From Roseofilum reptotaenium CS-1145 (GTDB taxonomy: Bacteria; Cyanobacteriota; Cyanobacteriia; Cyanobacteriales; Desertifilaceae), in NCBI RefSeq assembly GCF_028330985.1, contig NZ_JAQMUE010000099.1, positions 1-56,928 on the forward strand: a DNA stretch of 56,928 nucleotides. The letters are read 5' to 3'. Made by a program: the position numbers and the translations under genes. The notes beneath the pieces are model-generated. The model saw only the letters and a list, made by a program, of their open reading frames with translations. It was not told the DNA's origin and did no database searches. Positions 46,901 through 54,738 of this stretch are shown here, piece after piece. Each line of letters starts with the position of its first letter. The first letter of the stretch is position 1.

Positions 46901-47020
46901 AGATGCCCCCGCATGTTGTAAAAATAAGGCACTTCCTAGGGTTAAACCGATCGCACTAAAGCTCATCATGGAGATGGCTAAGAGGAACAGTTGGGTTAAA
47001 CGGTTTTCCAGAATTCTCAA
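43928..47020 (-). CDS. ATP/ADP-translocase-like membrane protein with HEAT repeats and a cyclic-nucleotide-binding domain, ~1030 aa
   Basis: The N-terminal ~400 residues form about 12 membrane helices of the Npt1/MFS type (LVTDYFTTLDWKRYAPSLRMATALGGLLGGGL; SLNYNAVPYNLVGRIRTISNGLFYSLG). Residues ~430-880 are HEAT-like helical repeats. The last ~130 are a cNMP-binding domain (ATLYAGDPHQAKLYLIAEGQVTLYSHP, then AGQYFGEIAAL). I place the start at TTG 47020 (RILENRL). Extending to the ATG at 47107 would add 29 residues translated from an intergenic repeat. The substrate is unknown. Such fusions suggest ligand-gated transport or signalling. Confidence 0.8.
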   Translation of the reverse strand: MRILENRLTQLFLLAISMMSFSAIGLTLGSALFLQHAGASSLPRSYMLMGVVSIPVYLGLSQIVDRTHRPRLFQYFLIFALALALSLRLLIVFDRPWVYFVLYISLYIQWTLVTEVLFPSLVTDYFTTLDWKRYAPSLRMATALGGLLGGGLISILSQKVVPENLILILPLFYALVFIQLLYLDHTQTPIESSASPNRVQSSTPISRLETLKKYPIIGFLATSTFLTILLYTIGEFLYFSIYAEKFTSDRQLTGFLGTMRMINSIIPFIILYPLTQPLLNRIGVMGMNLLYPVTTFLSFLGLGTQGNLISAMACNFNTNGIEDSINQPIQSLNYNAVPYNLVGRIRTISNGLFYSLGLAMAGILLWGLDQFSQLQIAELGLGLSLLFLLVRYAMGKSYLQSLLSLLRSGSTQWHEVGVGLPKLPEHCETEVIELLKSEEIQNQILGLSLASCLKQPQQFLPDIQPLFLLHHRDLHPHLIQFFQSCPHPQMFKFLEHFLQSENQSLRLLALEAIIASKYRLPNEQLEKLHKNPNLQQEALLCVAFIEARSKNPKIQESCNHFWNTPLDETTKLTLIRAIRSTKNRQFIPYLQRLLKDASLEVSRQGLDVLALLARPGEQEVGKLAASQLANVDPLSRAIAFKVMGVVKSPSLLLDVAMGLQHSSLAVRLWAASALANYGEASLKVARVYLYSPRYEVVEMAIATIAKVGTRRAINLLYDFLKPDCKGVAHTPSWIKSIRPHAPYAPFLKTILQDYQKRVIQRVFYILSVLDNQNTIKQIQPLLTSTDPRLRANALETLMSVKHQRFIRPILPLLEEDQPFVSTPSLSESELIYQLSEQSDRWLRLGALLMLSGLRLHSTTNPDLIPSHLQEDPNPLVRRIAQSLATRQQEEIPQQDWFLKQLFFLKSTALFHILSLDELEELNPLFYPAHLPAHATLYAGDPHQAKLYLIAEGQVTLYSHPKPSESQTLTLSAGQYFGEIAALENIWYKIVTQTHCTFLTLSSKQFEILIDRCPRLLWCLSQPQTSYSASR

Positions 47021-47030
47021 AGGTTTGGTG

Positions 47031-47063
47031 ATGGGTAATCGGTAATGGCTAATGGCTAATAGG
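47031..47063. repeat. Short tandem repeat, GGTAATGGCTAAT type
   Basis: GGTAATC, GGTAATG, GCTAATG and GCTAATA follow each other. This heptamer tract lies at the 5' edge of the translocase-like gene, and is the reason for rejecting its longest start. Confidence 0.7.
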
Positions 47064-47118
47064 TGTCCTCCATATCTGCCCATCTTCTTACCTCCGTGTC
47101 TCCCCATTGGTAATCAGC

Positions 47119-47700
47119 TTAACCATAATAAGAGGGTTCATTACCTGGTTTCCACTTAATATTACAACCAAGACTCGGTTTTTGTTCTGGAGCTACAGGT
47201 TGTCCAGCTAAAGTTGCATCGATCGCTTTCCTCAAATCTGTACCGGTTACCGGAATATTGGTGCTGGGGCGAGAGTCATCAAGTTGACCTCGGTAAACGA
47301 GGCGGCGATCGCCATCAAAAAGGAAAAAATCTGGAGTGCAAGCAGCCGTATAAGTTTTGGCTATTTCCTGGCTTTCGTCGTAGCAAACGGGAAATGTAAA
47401 GCCCAATTTTTGAGCCATTTGTTTTAAATATTCTGGGGAGTCTTCAGGATATTTAACAGTATCATTAGCACTAATCGCGACGATTCCTAAATCCGTATTT
47501 TGATAATCTTGCCCTAGACTCGACAACTGGTTTTGAACGTGGATTACAAATGGACAATGTTTACAAATAAACATGACCAATAAGGCTCTTTTCTGGGTGA
47601 AACTCTCTAAAGAAATAATTTGTCCAGAGACCACGTCTGGGAGCTGAAAGTCAGGCGCTAGAGTCCCTAACGCCAACATGGTTGATTCTGTTCTAGCCAT
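47119..47700 (-). CDS. Thioredoxin-fold redoxin (AhpC/TlpA-like), ~193 aa
   Basis: Pattern: LGTLAPDFQLPDVVSGQIISLESF, then ALLVMFICKHCPFVIHVQNQL, VAISANDTVKYPEDSPEYLK, and CTPDFFLFDGDRRLVYRGQLDDSRP. The CKHC pair sits where the redox centre of thioredoxin-like proteins lies, and a third Cys precedes the cis-Pro (AACTPDFF). This is the cyanobacterial 'thioredoxin family protein' often annotated as a peroxiredoxin relative. I start at the ATG at 47700 (MARTEST). An upstream ATG at 47745 would add 15 residues. No signal peptide, so probably cytosolic. Confidence 0.85.
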   Translation of the reverse strand: MARTESTMLALGTLAPDFQLPDVVSGQIISLESFTQKRALLVMFICKHCPFVIHVQNQLSSLGQDYQNTDLGIVAISANDTVKYPEDSPEYLKQMAQKLGFTFPVCYDESQEIAKTYTAACTPDFFLFDGDRRLVYRGQLDDSRPSTNIPVTGTDLRKAIDATLAGQPVAPEQKPSLGCNIKWKPGNEPSYYG

Positions 47701-47838
47701 AGGGATTGAATGCACAAAGCCATTTGAAACACTTGTATTGTACAAGTCAATCCCAATCTGTAAAGAATGGCCTAATTTAGGTTTGTTATAGCCCTTTAAC
47801 GCTCTGAGCTACCATAGCACTGAAGCGCTACAAAGACA

Positions 47839-47867
47839 GTAGGGGCTTGCATATTTTTCGCCCCTAC
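47839..47867. repeat. Degenerate GTAGGGGC...GCCCCTAC hairpin after hemC
   Basis: GTAGGGGC and GCCCCTAC pair across a T-rich loop, 24 bases after the hemC stop. It is related to the palindromes at 6441-6468 and 56855-56882 and may act as a terminator here. Confidence 0.55.
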
Positions 47868-47890
47868 TAGCTTGGCAAGCTCCTAGCGCA

Positions 47891-48892
47891 TTAACTGCGG
47901 TCAACTTGGGCGAGAATTTCCGCTAGGATCTCTCCTGCACCACGTCCCCGTAGCTCTTCGGCTAAACTCGTACCCAGTTGTTCCGCTTCTTGACAACTGC
48001 CAGTAATTTGGTCGCGGATTAGGCGCTGACCGTCTAAACTGGCTACCATACCGACTAATGTCAAGCGATCGCCTTCAATAGACGTATTCACACCAATGGG
48101 GACTTGGCATCCCCCTTCTAAGCTCCGCAGAAAAGCCCGTTCAGCCAAACAGCGATAGAGTGTAGGTTGATGTTGAATCACCTGAATAATCTCCAACACT
48201 GCCCGATCTTTCTTCAGATTTTCTTCGGTTTCCTGGTCATTAATCTGACGGCATTCGATACCCAAGGCTCCTTGTCCGACAGCATGGAGAGAAATATCAG
48301 ATGGAATCTCCTGTTGAATGCGATCGCTCATTTCCAAGCGCTTTAAGCCCGCTGCTGCTAGAATCAGGGCATCATATTCCCCATCATCCAACTTTTTCAG
48401 ACGAGTATTCAAATTTCCCCGCACATCCTTAAACGTCAGTTTTGGGAAATGATGGCGCAATTGGGCCAAACGCCGCAAAGAAGACGTACCGATTACCGCA
48501 CCATCGGGGAGAGTTTCCAATTTCTTATCCCCATACTTGGCATTCACCACTAACGCATCAGCCGGGTTCTCCCTCTCCGTCACGCAACCGAGCATCAAAC
48601 CTTCCGGTAAATTGGTCGGTAAATCTTTTAGGGAATGCACAGCCATATCTGTTGTTCTAGCGAGCATTCCCACTTCCAGTTCCTTAGTAAACAACCCCTT
48701 ATCGCCAATTTTCGCTAGGGGAACATCCAGGATTTTATCCCCTTGGGTACTCATGGTTTCAATCTCAAATTGGGTATCGGGGTGATGGGCCTGGAGTTGA
48801 GCTTGTACCCATTCGCTTTGAACCAGAGCAAGTTGGCTTTTACGGGAACCCAGGCGTACAGTTTGGGGAGGGGTTGTAGCAGAGGAGGTCAT
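47891..48892 (-). CDS. hemC: Porphobilinogen deaminase (hydroxymethylbilane synthase), 333 aa
   Basis: Joins four porphobilinogens into hydroxymethylbilane in haem, chlorophyll and bilin synthesis. Signatures: [18 protein letters not shown] at the start, [57 protein letters not shown], and [18 protein letters not shown] with the Cys that holds the dipyrromethane cofactor. Length is normal. It is an isolated gene; bilin from this route feeds the CpcS lyase product elsewhere in the window. Confidence 0.97.
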   Translation of the reverse strand: MTSSATTPPQTVRLGSRKSQLALVQSEWVQAQLQAHHPDTQFEIETMSTQGDKILDVPLAKIGDKGLFTKELEVGMLARTTDMAVHSLKDLPTNLPEGLMLGCVTERENPADALVVNAKYGDKKLETLPDGAVIGTSSLRRLAQLRHHFPKLTFKDVRGNLNTRLKKLDDGEYDALILAAAGLKRLEMSDRIQQEIPSDISLHAVGQGALGIECRQINDQETEENLKKDRAVLEIIQVIQHQPTLYRCLAERAFLRSLEGGCQVPIGVNTSIEGDRLTLVGMVASLDGQRLIRDQITGSCQEAEQLGTSLAEELRGRGAGEILAEILAQVDRS

Positions 48893-48940
48893 TAATAATA
48901 ATTTCTTTTTGCAGATAGACTCACTTGATCTAGAGTACCA

Positions 48941-49018
48941 GGGAATGGGGAGGGAATAGGGAATGGGGAATGGGGAATAGGGAATAGGGAATAGGGAATG
49001 GGGAATAGGGAATAGGGG
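48941..49018. repeat. GGGAATA/GGGGAAT short tandem repeats
   Basis: About ten copies of the heptamer GGGAATA or GGGAATG run head to tail with single-base variation. The remainder of 48893-49222 holds a 9-bp inverted repeat, AACCCGCCC (49098-49106) with GGGCGGGTT (49155-49163), downstream of the PEP-CTERM gene. No gene is seen in the gap. Confidence 0.85.
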
Positions 49019-49222
49019 AAAACCCGCGCCTACCTGATGTCACTCATCTGATCGCCGAAGGAATTGTAGCTTAATTGATGATGAATGGGAAAAAATAAAC
49101 CCGCCCTCACCCCACCAATAGAACCCCAATTAATCATCATTTATCGCCGCGATCGGGCGGGTTCACATCATTGATTTGTGGGTTTCCTAAATCTGGGTGA
49201 ACCCGCTCCTACAGTATGAACG

Positions 49223-50221
49223 TTAACGTCGCTTCAACAGGGAACCAACTGCACCAACGGCTAACAGTCCCAAAAGTGCCGAAGGTTCGGGGACTTTTTG
49301 ATGACAGGCAGAACTTGTCCCGGTAACAGCAGTTTCACACTCATCGGGTTTCCAACTGGTGGAAATATAGGAATACTTTTGCCCCCCACCCGGTTTATCG
49401 GCAACATCCACTTGGCTGTAAAGGGTGACAGAGTTCCCCAAGAAGTCGATAAAATCCCCAGTGGGAGCAACTCCTTGACTGGGAATAGCACTCCAATGGG
49501 TGAAAATATCATTAGGTACAACAGCGACCGCACTATTGAGTAAATCTGTACCGTAGAATACGCCATCAGTAGAAGGATTGGTTATCCCCCTAAAGTTAGC
49601 TGGTTGCCCTGGGAAGAGAGCATCGAGCATATAGTTACCATCACGTTGAAAGTCATAATGATCCGTACCGATGAAAATTCCTCCTCCCCGTTTAGCTAGT
49701 GCATACACCTGATTGGCGGTGAAGTTGCCCCAAGCATTATTGGGGCCAGGAAAACCAGTTTTTGGGTTAGATCCAACACTACGGATGGTTAGACTTCCAT
49801 CCAGCATCAAATTTGATTTCTGGCTGTAATACTGTTTTAAAGCTTCCCGATCTGCTGAATTAAATGGAAAGATTGCTCCTTCGAGAGTCCAATATGCACT
49901 ATCTAAAACAACTACATCATAGCTGTTAGAGGCTAAATGGGCTTGCAGTCCTCCAGAGCTTTTGGGGGAAATATACGTGGTATCAAAGAGATCGCCACCG
50001 CCAAAAGCATCTAGAAAAGTGGGAATTTTCTGACGAATTTCATCTCGGAGTGCGCCATTATGCCAGGCTGTTGTGTCCCACCACAAGACGGAAAACTGAG
50101 CAGCATTTGCTTTCCCCTCCAGGTTCAAACTGCTCCAACAGAGAACCACGGATGTTACTCCAAGAGCAACGCGCTTAACGGTGCGAGCAACTCCATTAAT
50201 CCCAGATTTGTTCGGTAACAT
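49223..50221 (-). CDS. PEP-CTERM sorting-domain protein, 332 aa
   Basis: A basic N-terminus and hydrophobic segment (VKRVALGVTSVVLCW...) ending near ANA form a signal peptide. The C-terminus VPEPSALLGLLAVGAVGSLLKRR is a classic PEP-CTERM: the VPEP box, a membrane helix and a basic end, recognised by an exosortase. The mature part, FSVLWWDTTAWHNGALRD then SYDVVVLDSAYWTLEG and GGGIFIGTDHYDF, has the alternation of strands and glycines of a ThuA/glutamine-amidotransferase-like flavodoxin fold; that is an inference. Two cysteines close to the C-terminus (DECETA, SSACHQ) may form a disulphide. No exosortase gene is in the window. Confidence 0.85.
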   Translation of the reverse strand: MLPNKSGINGVARTVKRVALGVTSVVLCWSSLNLEGKANAAQFSVLWWDTTAWHNGALRDEIRQKIPTFLDAFGGGDLFDTTYISPKSSGGLQAHLASNSYDVVVLDSAYWTLEGAIFPFNSADREALKQYYSQKSNLMLDGSLTIRSVGSNPKTGFPGPNNAWGNFTANQVYALAKRGGGIFIGTDHYDFQRDGNYMLDALFPGQPANFRGITNPSTDGVFYGTDLLNSAVAVVPNDIFTHWSAIPSQGVAPTGDFIDFLGNSVTLYSQVDVADKPGGGQKYSYISTSWKPDECETAVTGTSSACHQKVPEPSALLGLLAVGAVGSLLKRR

Positions 50222-50522
50222 GGATTTATTCTCCTAATCGTTTTCAGTTCCAGAGTGGGGATTAAATCAGTAAAATCCCTCTCTGGATGGATATAGGAGG
50301 CTGTTCAAGTTTGGTTTCTGGGTAATTTCCCGTCCGGATTTTCCCAGAAGCTTCTTATCCCTCCTATTAGTTCCTCTGTTTTTTGGGGGGTATTTTATGC
50401 AAATTTGCGGATATTGTAATAATTATTTACAAAAATGAAGTGCGATCGCCCCTTGCCAGTTAGCACATCATCGTACGGGGTCAGAAAGATAAGGGACATC
50501 TAGTAACCGCCAATCGAAATAG

Positions 50523-50528
50523 TATAAT
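50523..50528 (+). promoter_or_regulatory. -10 box of the second PIN pair
   Basis: TATAAT lies 35 bases before the antitoxin ATG. No -35 box is visible. The rest of the 341-base gap 50222-50562 contains the leader of the PEP-CTERM gene and AT-rich DNA with no gene. Confidence 0.4.
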
Positions 50529-50562
50529 TTAAGGGTAGTTTAGTAAAAAAAGCGAATTAACC

Positions 50563-50826
50563 ATGAATACAAAATTAGTGGATTCCATTGTCCAACTCAT
50601 TGATGCTCTTCCCCCAAAAGAGCAGAAATTATTGCACGAAAAAATAGAGCGCAAGCAAAATTGGCAGGAGACTAAAGAGCGCATTCTTAAACGCGGTCAA
50701 GCCATTCGGGAACGGCAAGGAGATGACTTTTATGATGCTATTGATGAAGTATTTCATCAAATGCGAGAAGAACGCTCTCAAGAACTCTTTGAAGCCTGTT
50801 CACGCAAACAGGAGGTCAAACGATGA
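50563..50826 (+). CDS. Antitoxin of the second PIN module, 87 aa
   Basis: A small charged protein: MNTKLVDSIVQLIDALPPKEQKLLHEKI, then RQGDDFYDAIDEVFHQMREERSQELFEAC. The N-terminal helices resemble short dimerising antitoxin domains (LxxALPPxEQxxLxEKI is common in cyanobacterial antitoxins). The stop overlaps the toxin start by four bases, implying coupled translation. The name rests mainly on this pairing. Confidence 0.7.
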   Translation: MNTKLVDSIVQLIDALPPKEQKLLHEKIERKQNWQETKERILKRGQAIRERQGDDFYDAIDEVFHQMREERSQELFEACSRKQEVKR

Positions 50827-51257
50827 CGGATTATATTTGTATGGATGCTAATTTTGCAGTGCGTCTCGTAAATAGCAAATCTGACAACGATCCCTGGATT
50901 GTACTTTGGGAAGAATGGCAAGCAGCCGATAAACAAATTATTGCGCCCACGCTATTTTATTATGAAATAACGAATGCTATGTATCGGATGGGTAGAGCGG
51001 GACAACTCCAAGAAGATGAAGTGCAAACGGCTTTAGAAGATGTGTTTAATTTGAGGATTAGCATTAAAAGCGATCTGCAATTGCACTTTCAAGCAGTTGC
51101 ATTAGCGAAACAGTTTGACCTTCCAGCCGCTTATGATGCCCATTATCTGGCTTTAGCCCAGGACTATGGAGCTAGATTTTATACAGGAGACAAACGGCTC
51201 TTTAATCAGGTTCACGGTAAGTTTTCTGATATTGTTTGGGTTGATGGCACGAGTTGA
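50823..51257 (+). CDS. PIN-domain ribonuclease toxin (VapC type), second module, 144 aa
   Basis: PIN acidic residues: Asp8 in YICMDANFAVRL, Glu in LFYYEITNAMYRM, Asp in PAAYDAHYLALAQ and Asp in RFYTGDKRLF. The active-site set is complete. It overlaps its antitoxin by four bases (ATGA). Sequence is distinct from the PIN proteins at 7082 and 56194. Confidence 0.88.
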   Translation: MTDYICMDANFAVRLVNSKSDNDPWIVLWEEWQAADKQIIAPTLFYYEITNAMYRMGRAGQLQEDEVQTALEDVFNLRISIKSDLQLHFQAVALAKQFDLPAAYDAHYLALAQDYGARFYTGDKRLFNQVHGKFSDIVWVDGTS

Positions 51258-51339
51258 ACGAGATCGTTTCCCCATTCCCCCATCCCCCACAGATCGGCGA
51301 TAATGGAAGTTAACCTGAAATTAAAAGAAGACTTCACCT

Positions 51340-52824
51340 ATGGCCACTGCTGCACCTGCAAAAACCGAGTATGAAGCGATTATTGGTTTGGAAACTCACT
51401 GTCAACTGAGTACGGAAACCAAGATTTTCTCTTATTCCTCCACAGCCTTTGGTGCAACACCGAACACGAATATCGATCCCATTTGCTTGGGTTTACCGGG
51501 GGTGTTGCCCGTTTTGAATCAGAAGGTTTTAGAATATGCGGTGAAAGCCGGTTTAGCCCTGAACTGCACGATCGCCGAATACAGCAAGTTCGATCGCAAA
51601 CAGTATTTTTATCCCGATCTGCCCAAAAACTATCAGATTTCTCAATACGATCTGCCGATTGCCGAACATGGGTGGCTGGAAATTGAGTTATCGGATAAAG
51701 AGGGGAAACCGCAACGGAAAAAAATTGGCATTACCCGCTTGCACATGGAAGAGGATGCCGGAAAATTAGTCCATGGGGGCAGCGATCGCCTCTCTGGTTC
51801 CACCTTCTCCCTAGTAGACTACAATCGGGCGGGCGTTCCTCTAATTGAAATTGTCTCGGAACCCGACTTACGCTCTGGCGAAGAAGCGGCTGAATATGCC
51901 CAAGAATTACGCCGCATCGTCCGCTATCTGGGCGTTAGCGATGGCAACATGCAAGAAGGATCGCTGCGCTGTGATGTGAATATTTCCGTGCGTCCCGTTG
52001 GTCAAAAAGAGTTTGGCATAAAGGTAGAAATCAAAAATATGAACTCCTTTACCGCTATTCAAAAGGCCATTGATCACGAAATTGAACGGCAAATTGAAGC
52101 CATTGAAGCCGGAGAGCCGATTTTCCAAGAAACTCGCTTGTGGGAAGAAGGAGCGCAACGCACCATCAGTATGCGGAGTAAGGAAGGATCGAGCGACTAT
52201 CGCTATTTCCCTGAACCCGATTTACCCCCAATTCAGGTTTCTGCGGATCGACTCTCGGAATGGAAGGGAGAATTACCCGAATTACCAGCTCAAAAACGCG
52301 ATCGCTATGAAAGCGAGTTAGGCTTATCTTCCTATGATGCTCGCGTAATCACCGATGATAGCAGCGTAGCCACCTTTTTCGAGGCAACCCTCGCGGCTGG
52401 CGGAACCCCCAAACTAGCGGCAAACTGGATTATGGGCGATATTGCCGCTTATCTCAATGCCGAGAAAGTGAAAATTACTGAAATTGCCCTGACTCCAGAA
52501 TCCTTAGCTGAGTTAATCAAGCTCATTGAAGCCAAAACCATTAGCTCCAAAATTGCCAAGGATCTGCTCCCGGAATTACTCACCAAAGGAGGATCTCCAG
52601 AAAAATTAGTGGAAAGTAAGGGGTTAACCCAAATTTCCGATCCCGAAACCCTCAACGCGATGATCGCCGAAGTTCTGGCTGCTCATCCCAAGGAACTGGA
52701 GCAGTACCGCAATGGTAAAACCAAGCTCAAAGGTTTCTTTGTGGGACAAATGATGAAGAAAACTGGAGGTCGAGCCGATCCCAAGTTAACCAACCAACTC
52801 TTAGCCAAGCAGTTGGATGCTTGA
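51340..52824 (+). CDS. gatB: Aspartyl/glutamyl-tRNA(Asn/Gln) amidotransferase subunit B, 494 aa
   Basis: Part of GatCAB, which turns Glu-tRNA(Gln) into Gln-tRNA(Gln) in organisms lacking GlnRS, as in cyanobacteria. Signatures: YEAIIGLETHCQLSTETKIFSYS, DPICLGLPGVLPVLN, RKQYFYPDLPKNYQISQYD, MEEDAGKLVHGG, RAGVPLIEIVSEPDLRS, and the C-terminal YqeY-like helical domain ending FFVGQMMKKTGGRADPKLTNQLL. Length is normal. gatA and gatC are not adjacent, which is usual in cyanobacteria. Confidence 0.97.
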   Translation: MATAAPAKTEYEAIIGLETHCQLSTETKIFSYSSTAFGATPNTNIDPICLGLPGVLPVLNQKVLEYAVKAGLALNCTIAEYSKFDRKQYFYPDLPKNYQISQYDLPIAEHGWLEIELSDKEGKPQRKKIGITRLHMEEDAGKLVHGGSDRLSGSTFSLVDYNRAGVPLIEIVSEPDLRSGEEAAEYAQELRRIVRYLGVSDGNMQEGSLRCDVNISVRPVGQKEFGIKVEIKNMNSFTAIQKAIDHEIERQIEAIEAGEPIFQETRLWEEGAQRTISMRSKEGSSDYRYFPEPDLPPIQVSADRLSEWKGELPELPAQKRDRYESELGLSSYDARVITDDSSVATFFEATLAAGGTPKLAANWIMGDIAAYLNAEKVKITEIALTPESLAELIKLIEAKTISSKIAKDLLPELLTKGGSPEKLVESKGLTQISDPETLNAMIAEVLAAHPKELEQYRNGKTKLKGFFVGQMMKKTGGRADPKLTNQLLAKQLDA

Positions 52825-53033
52825 GCTTCATCATTTCTTGATATTACTGCCGAGATCTCCAGTCCGTAGCTTTCTCCGTAGTAATGCTGAAATATCAATC
52901 TAAATTCCGCTATTTTGCCAGGAAACCCGTTCCTTTATCCCAGATAACTCTGAAGTGTATTCCATGAATTCATTCATCTTCTAGGGATCAAAATCAATAG
53001 AATCAGAAAAAACACGGTTTTTTTGCACAAAAA

Positions 53034-53059
53034 TGGGGCTTAAAACACCCCAATTTTTT
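53034..53059 (+). terminator. Hairpin terminator, probably of gatB
   Basis: TGGGG and CCCCA pair around CTTAAAACA and are followed by ATTTTTTC, 210 bases after the gatB stop. The stem is short. Confidence 0.5.
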
Positions 53060-53111
53060 CATCAAAAAATCATAAAAGGGGGGTTCACCCCACACCCCTA
53101 TCATGTAATAA

Positions 53112-53170
53112 TATGATAAGTAGATGCACCCTGATGGTAGGGAGAGTCCTATGGCTCTCCTTATTTTTTT
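53112..53170 (+). ncRNA. Candidate small RNA or isolated terminator before argJ
   Basis: A strong rho-independent terminator (GGAGAG, loop TCCTATGG, CTCTCC, then TTATTTTTTTT) lies at 53140-53170. A -10-like TATGAT stands at 53112-53117. No reading frame connects it to gatB (stop at 52824), and another terminator intervenes. It may therefore end a short transcript of ~45 bases or a leader. The evidence is structural only. Confidence 0.3.
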
Positions 53171-53185
53171 TGGGGGAATAGGGAA

Positions 53186-53266
53186 GCTCCCTGAGCGGAG
53201 CGCCGCACTGAGCGTAGCCGAAGTGTCGAAGGGAGGGGCAATTACCCATTACCCATTACCCATTAC
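53186..53266. repeat. CTGAGCGGAG repeat and ATTACCC tandem repeat
   Basis: GCTCCCT...AGGGAG encloses the dispersed string CTGAGCGTAGCCGAAGTGTCG, then ATTACCC is repeated four times at 53241-53266. A copy of the first part lies at 54611-54636. Confidence 0.75.
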
Positions 53267-53332
53267 TCTTCTGCCAGCGCAAAGCGCTATAATTGCCTTT
53301 CGTACCGATTGACAGCAGGGGAATTTACAGGT

Positions 53333-54574
53333 ATGTCAGATTGGCAAGTCATAGAAGGCGGAGTCACTGCACCGAAGGGATATCAAGCCGCAGGCATTAC
53401 AGCAGGTTTAAAACCTTCAGGACAACCAGATTTAGCGTTGATTGTATCGGATGTGGAAGCGATCGCCGCAGGAGTCTTTACCACCGTACAAGTCCGTGCT
53501 GCTTGTGTAGACTACTGTCGTCAGCGTTTGGAGAAAAAAGCGAGTGCTAAAGCCATTCTCTGTAACTCTGGTCAAGCCAATGCAGCGACAGGAGAAGCGG
53601 GATGGAATGATGCTCTAGAGAGTGCATCACTGTTAGGCACAGCTCTCAATATCGATCCGAAGTCGATCCTTCTAGCATCTACTGGTGTCATTGGTCAGCG
53701 AATTAAAATGGAGGCCATGCGCTCTGGTATTCCCCAAGTGGTCTCTAGTCTATCAAGTGAAGGCTCAGATACCGCTGCTAAAGCCATTATGACCACGGAT
53801 TTAGTGCCGAAAACGATCGCGCTAGAAGCCCAATTTGGCGATCGCCCTGTCCGAGTTGGCGGTATTGCCAAAGGCTCTGGGATGATCCATCCCAATATGG
53901 CCACCCTGTTAGCTTTCGTCACCTGTGATGCGACGGTTTCGCCTCATTTGTGGCAAGAAATGCTCGGCCGAGCAGCGAACCGCAGCTTTAATCAAATTAC
54001 CGTCGATGGCGATACCAGCACCAATGATAGTTTGATTGCCCTAGCCAATGGTCAATCTCGCACTCCCGCTATTACCAGCATGGGGCCGGAAGCCGAAAAA
54101 CTCGAAGCCATGTTAACGACAGTGTGCCAATATTTGGCCAAGGCGATCGCCCGTGATGGAGAAGGTGCGACCTGTTTACTCGAAGTTGAAGTCTCTGGTG
54201 CAGATAACGAAGAAGCGGCTAGTCAAGTAGCCAAAACCATTGTCGGCTCGTCCCTTGTCAAATCGGCCATTTTTGGCCGCGACCCCAACTGGGGAAGAAT
54301 AGCAGCCGCTGCCGGTCGTGCTGGAGTCCACTTTGAAGCAGAAAACCTCAATATTACGTTAGGCGACTTCAAGATGATGGAGAACGGCCAACCCCTCACC
54401 TTCGACCGCGATGCTGCCAGCGCATACATGAAACAAGCTGCCCAAGGCGCATATTTACAAGCCGATACCGTTAAAATCGGTGTTTCTATCGGTAACGGCC
54501 CGGGAACCTCCAAGGCTTGGGGCTGCGATCTCAGCTACGATTACGTGAAAATTAATGCTGAGTACACGACTTAA
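53333..54574 (+). CDS. argJ: Bifunctional ornithine acetyltransferase/N-acetylglutamate synthase, 413 aa
   Basis: Recycles the acetyl group between ornithine and glutamate in arginine synthesis. ArgJ cleaves itself at a conserved Thr; the site is visible in GSGMIHPNMATLLAFVTCDA. Other signatures: PKGYQAAGITAGLKPSGQPDLALI, CNSGQANAATGE, and the C-terminal GNGPGTSKAWGCDLSYDYVKINAEYTT. I choose ATG 53333 (MSDWQV) over an upstream TTG at 53309. Arginine synthesis links to glnA output; the genes are not in one operon. Confidence 0.95.
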   Translation: MSDWQVIEGGVTAPKGYQAAGITAGLKPSGQPDLALIVSDVEAIAAGVFTTVQVRAACVDYCRQRLEKKASAKAILCNSGQANAATGEAGWNDALESASLLGTALNIDPKSILLASTGVIGQRIKMEAMRSGIPQVVSSLSSEGSDTAAKAIMTTDLVPKTIALEAQFGDRPVRVGGIAKGSGMIHPNMATLLAFVTCDATVSPHLWQEMLGRAANRSFNQITVDGDTSTNDSLIALANGQSRTPAITSMGPEAEKLEAMLTTVCQYLAKAIARDGEGATCLLEVEVSGADNEEAASQVAKTIVGSSLVKSAIFGRDPNWGRIAAAAGRAGVHFEAENLNITLGDFKMMENGQPLTFDRDAASAYMKQAAQGAYLQADTVKIGVSIGNGPGTSKAWGCDLSYDYVKINAEYTT

Positions 54575-54636
54575 GGGTAATGGGTAATGGGTAATAGGTA
54601 ACAGGTAATAGCTCCCTGAGCGGAGTCGAAGGGAGC
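54575..54636. repeat. GGGTAAT tandem repeat followed by a CTGAGCGGAG hairpin
   Basis: GGGTAATGGGTAATGGGTAAT at 54575 is followed by variants, then GCTCCCT (54611) pairs with AGGGAGC (ending 54636). It separates argJ from efp. Confidence 0.8.
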
Positions 54637-54738
54637 GCCCCATCCCCCCATCTCCCCATCTCTCTATCCCCAAAAGGCCCAACGGGGGTTAAAATAGGAT
54701 GCCAATGATTGCATAATCTAAATCGACCCAGCGTTTTT

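Noticed and set aside
47021-47107. Upstream 29 codons of the translocase-like gene
   Set aside because: The extra residues come from the heptamer repeat tract, so a start at 47020 is more likely.
48941-49018. CRISPR or coding repeat
   Set aside because: Units are head-to-tail heptamers without spacers, and similar tracts occur in other gaps.
53124-53312. 62-codon frame before argJ
   Set aside because: Translates a terminator and dispersed repeats only.
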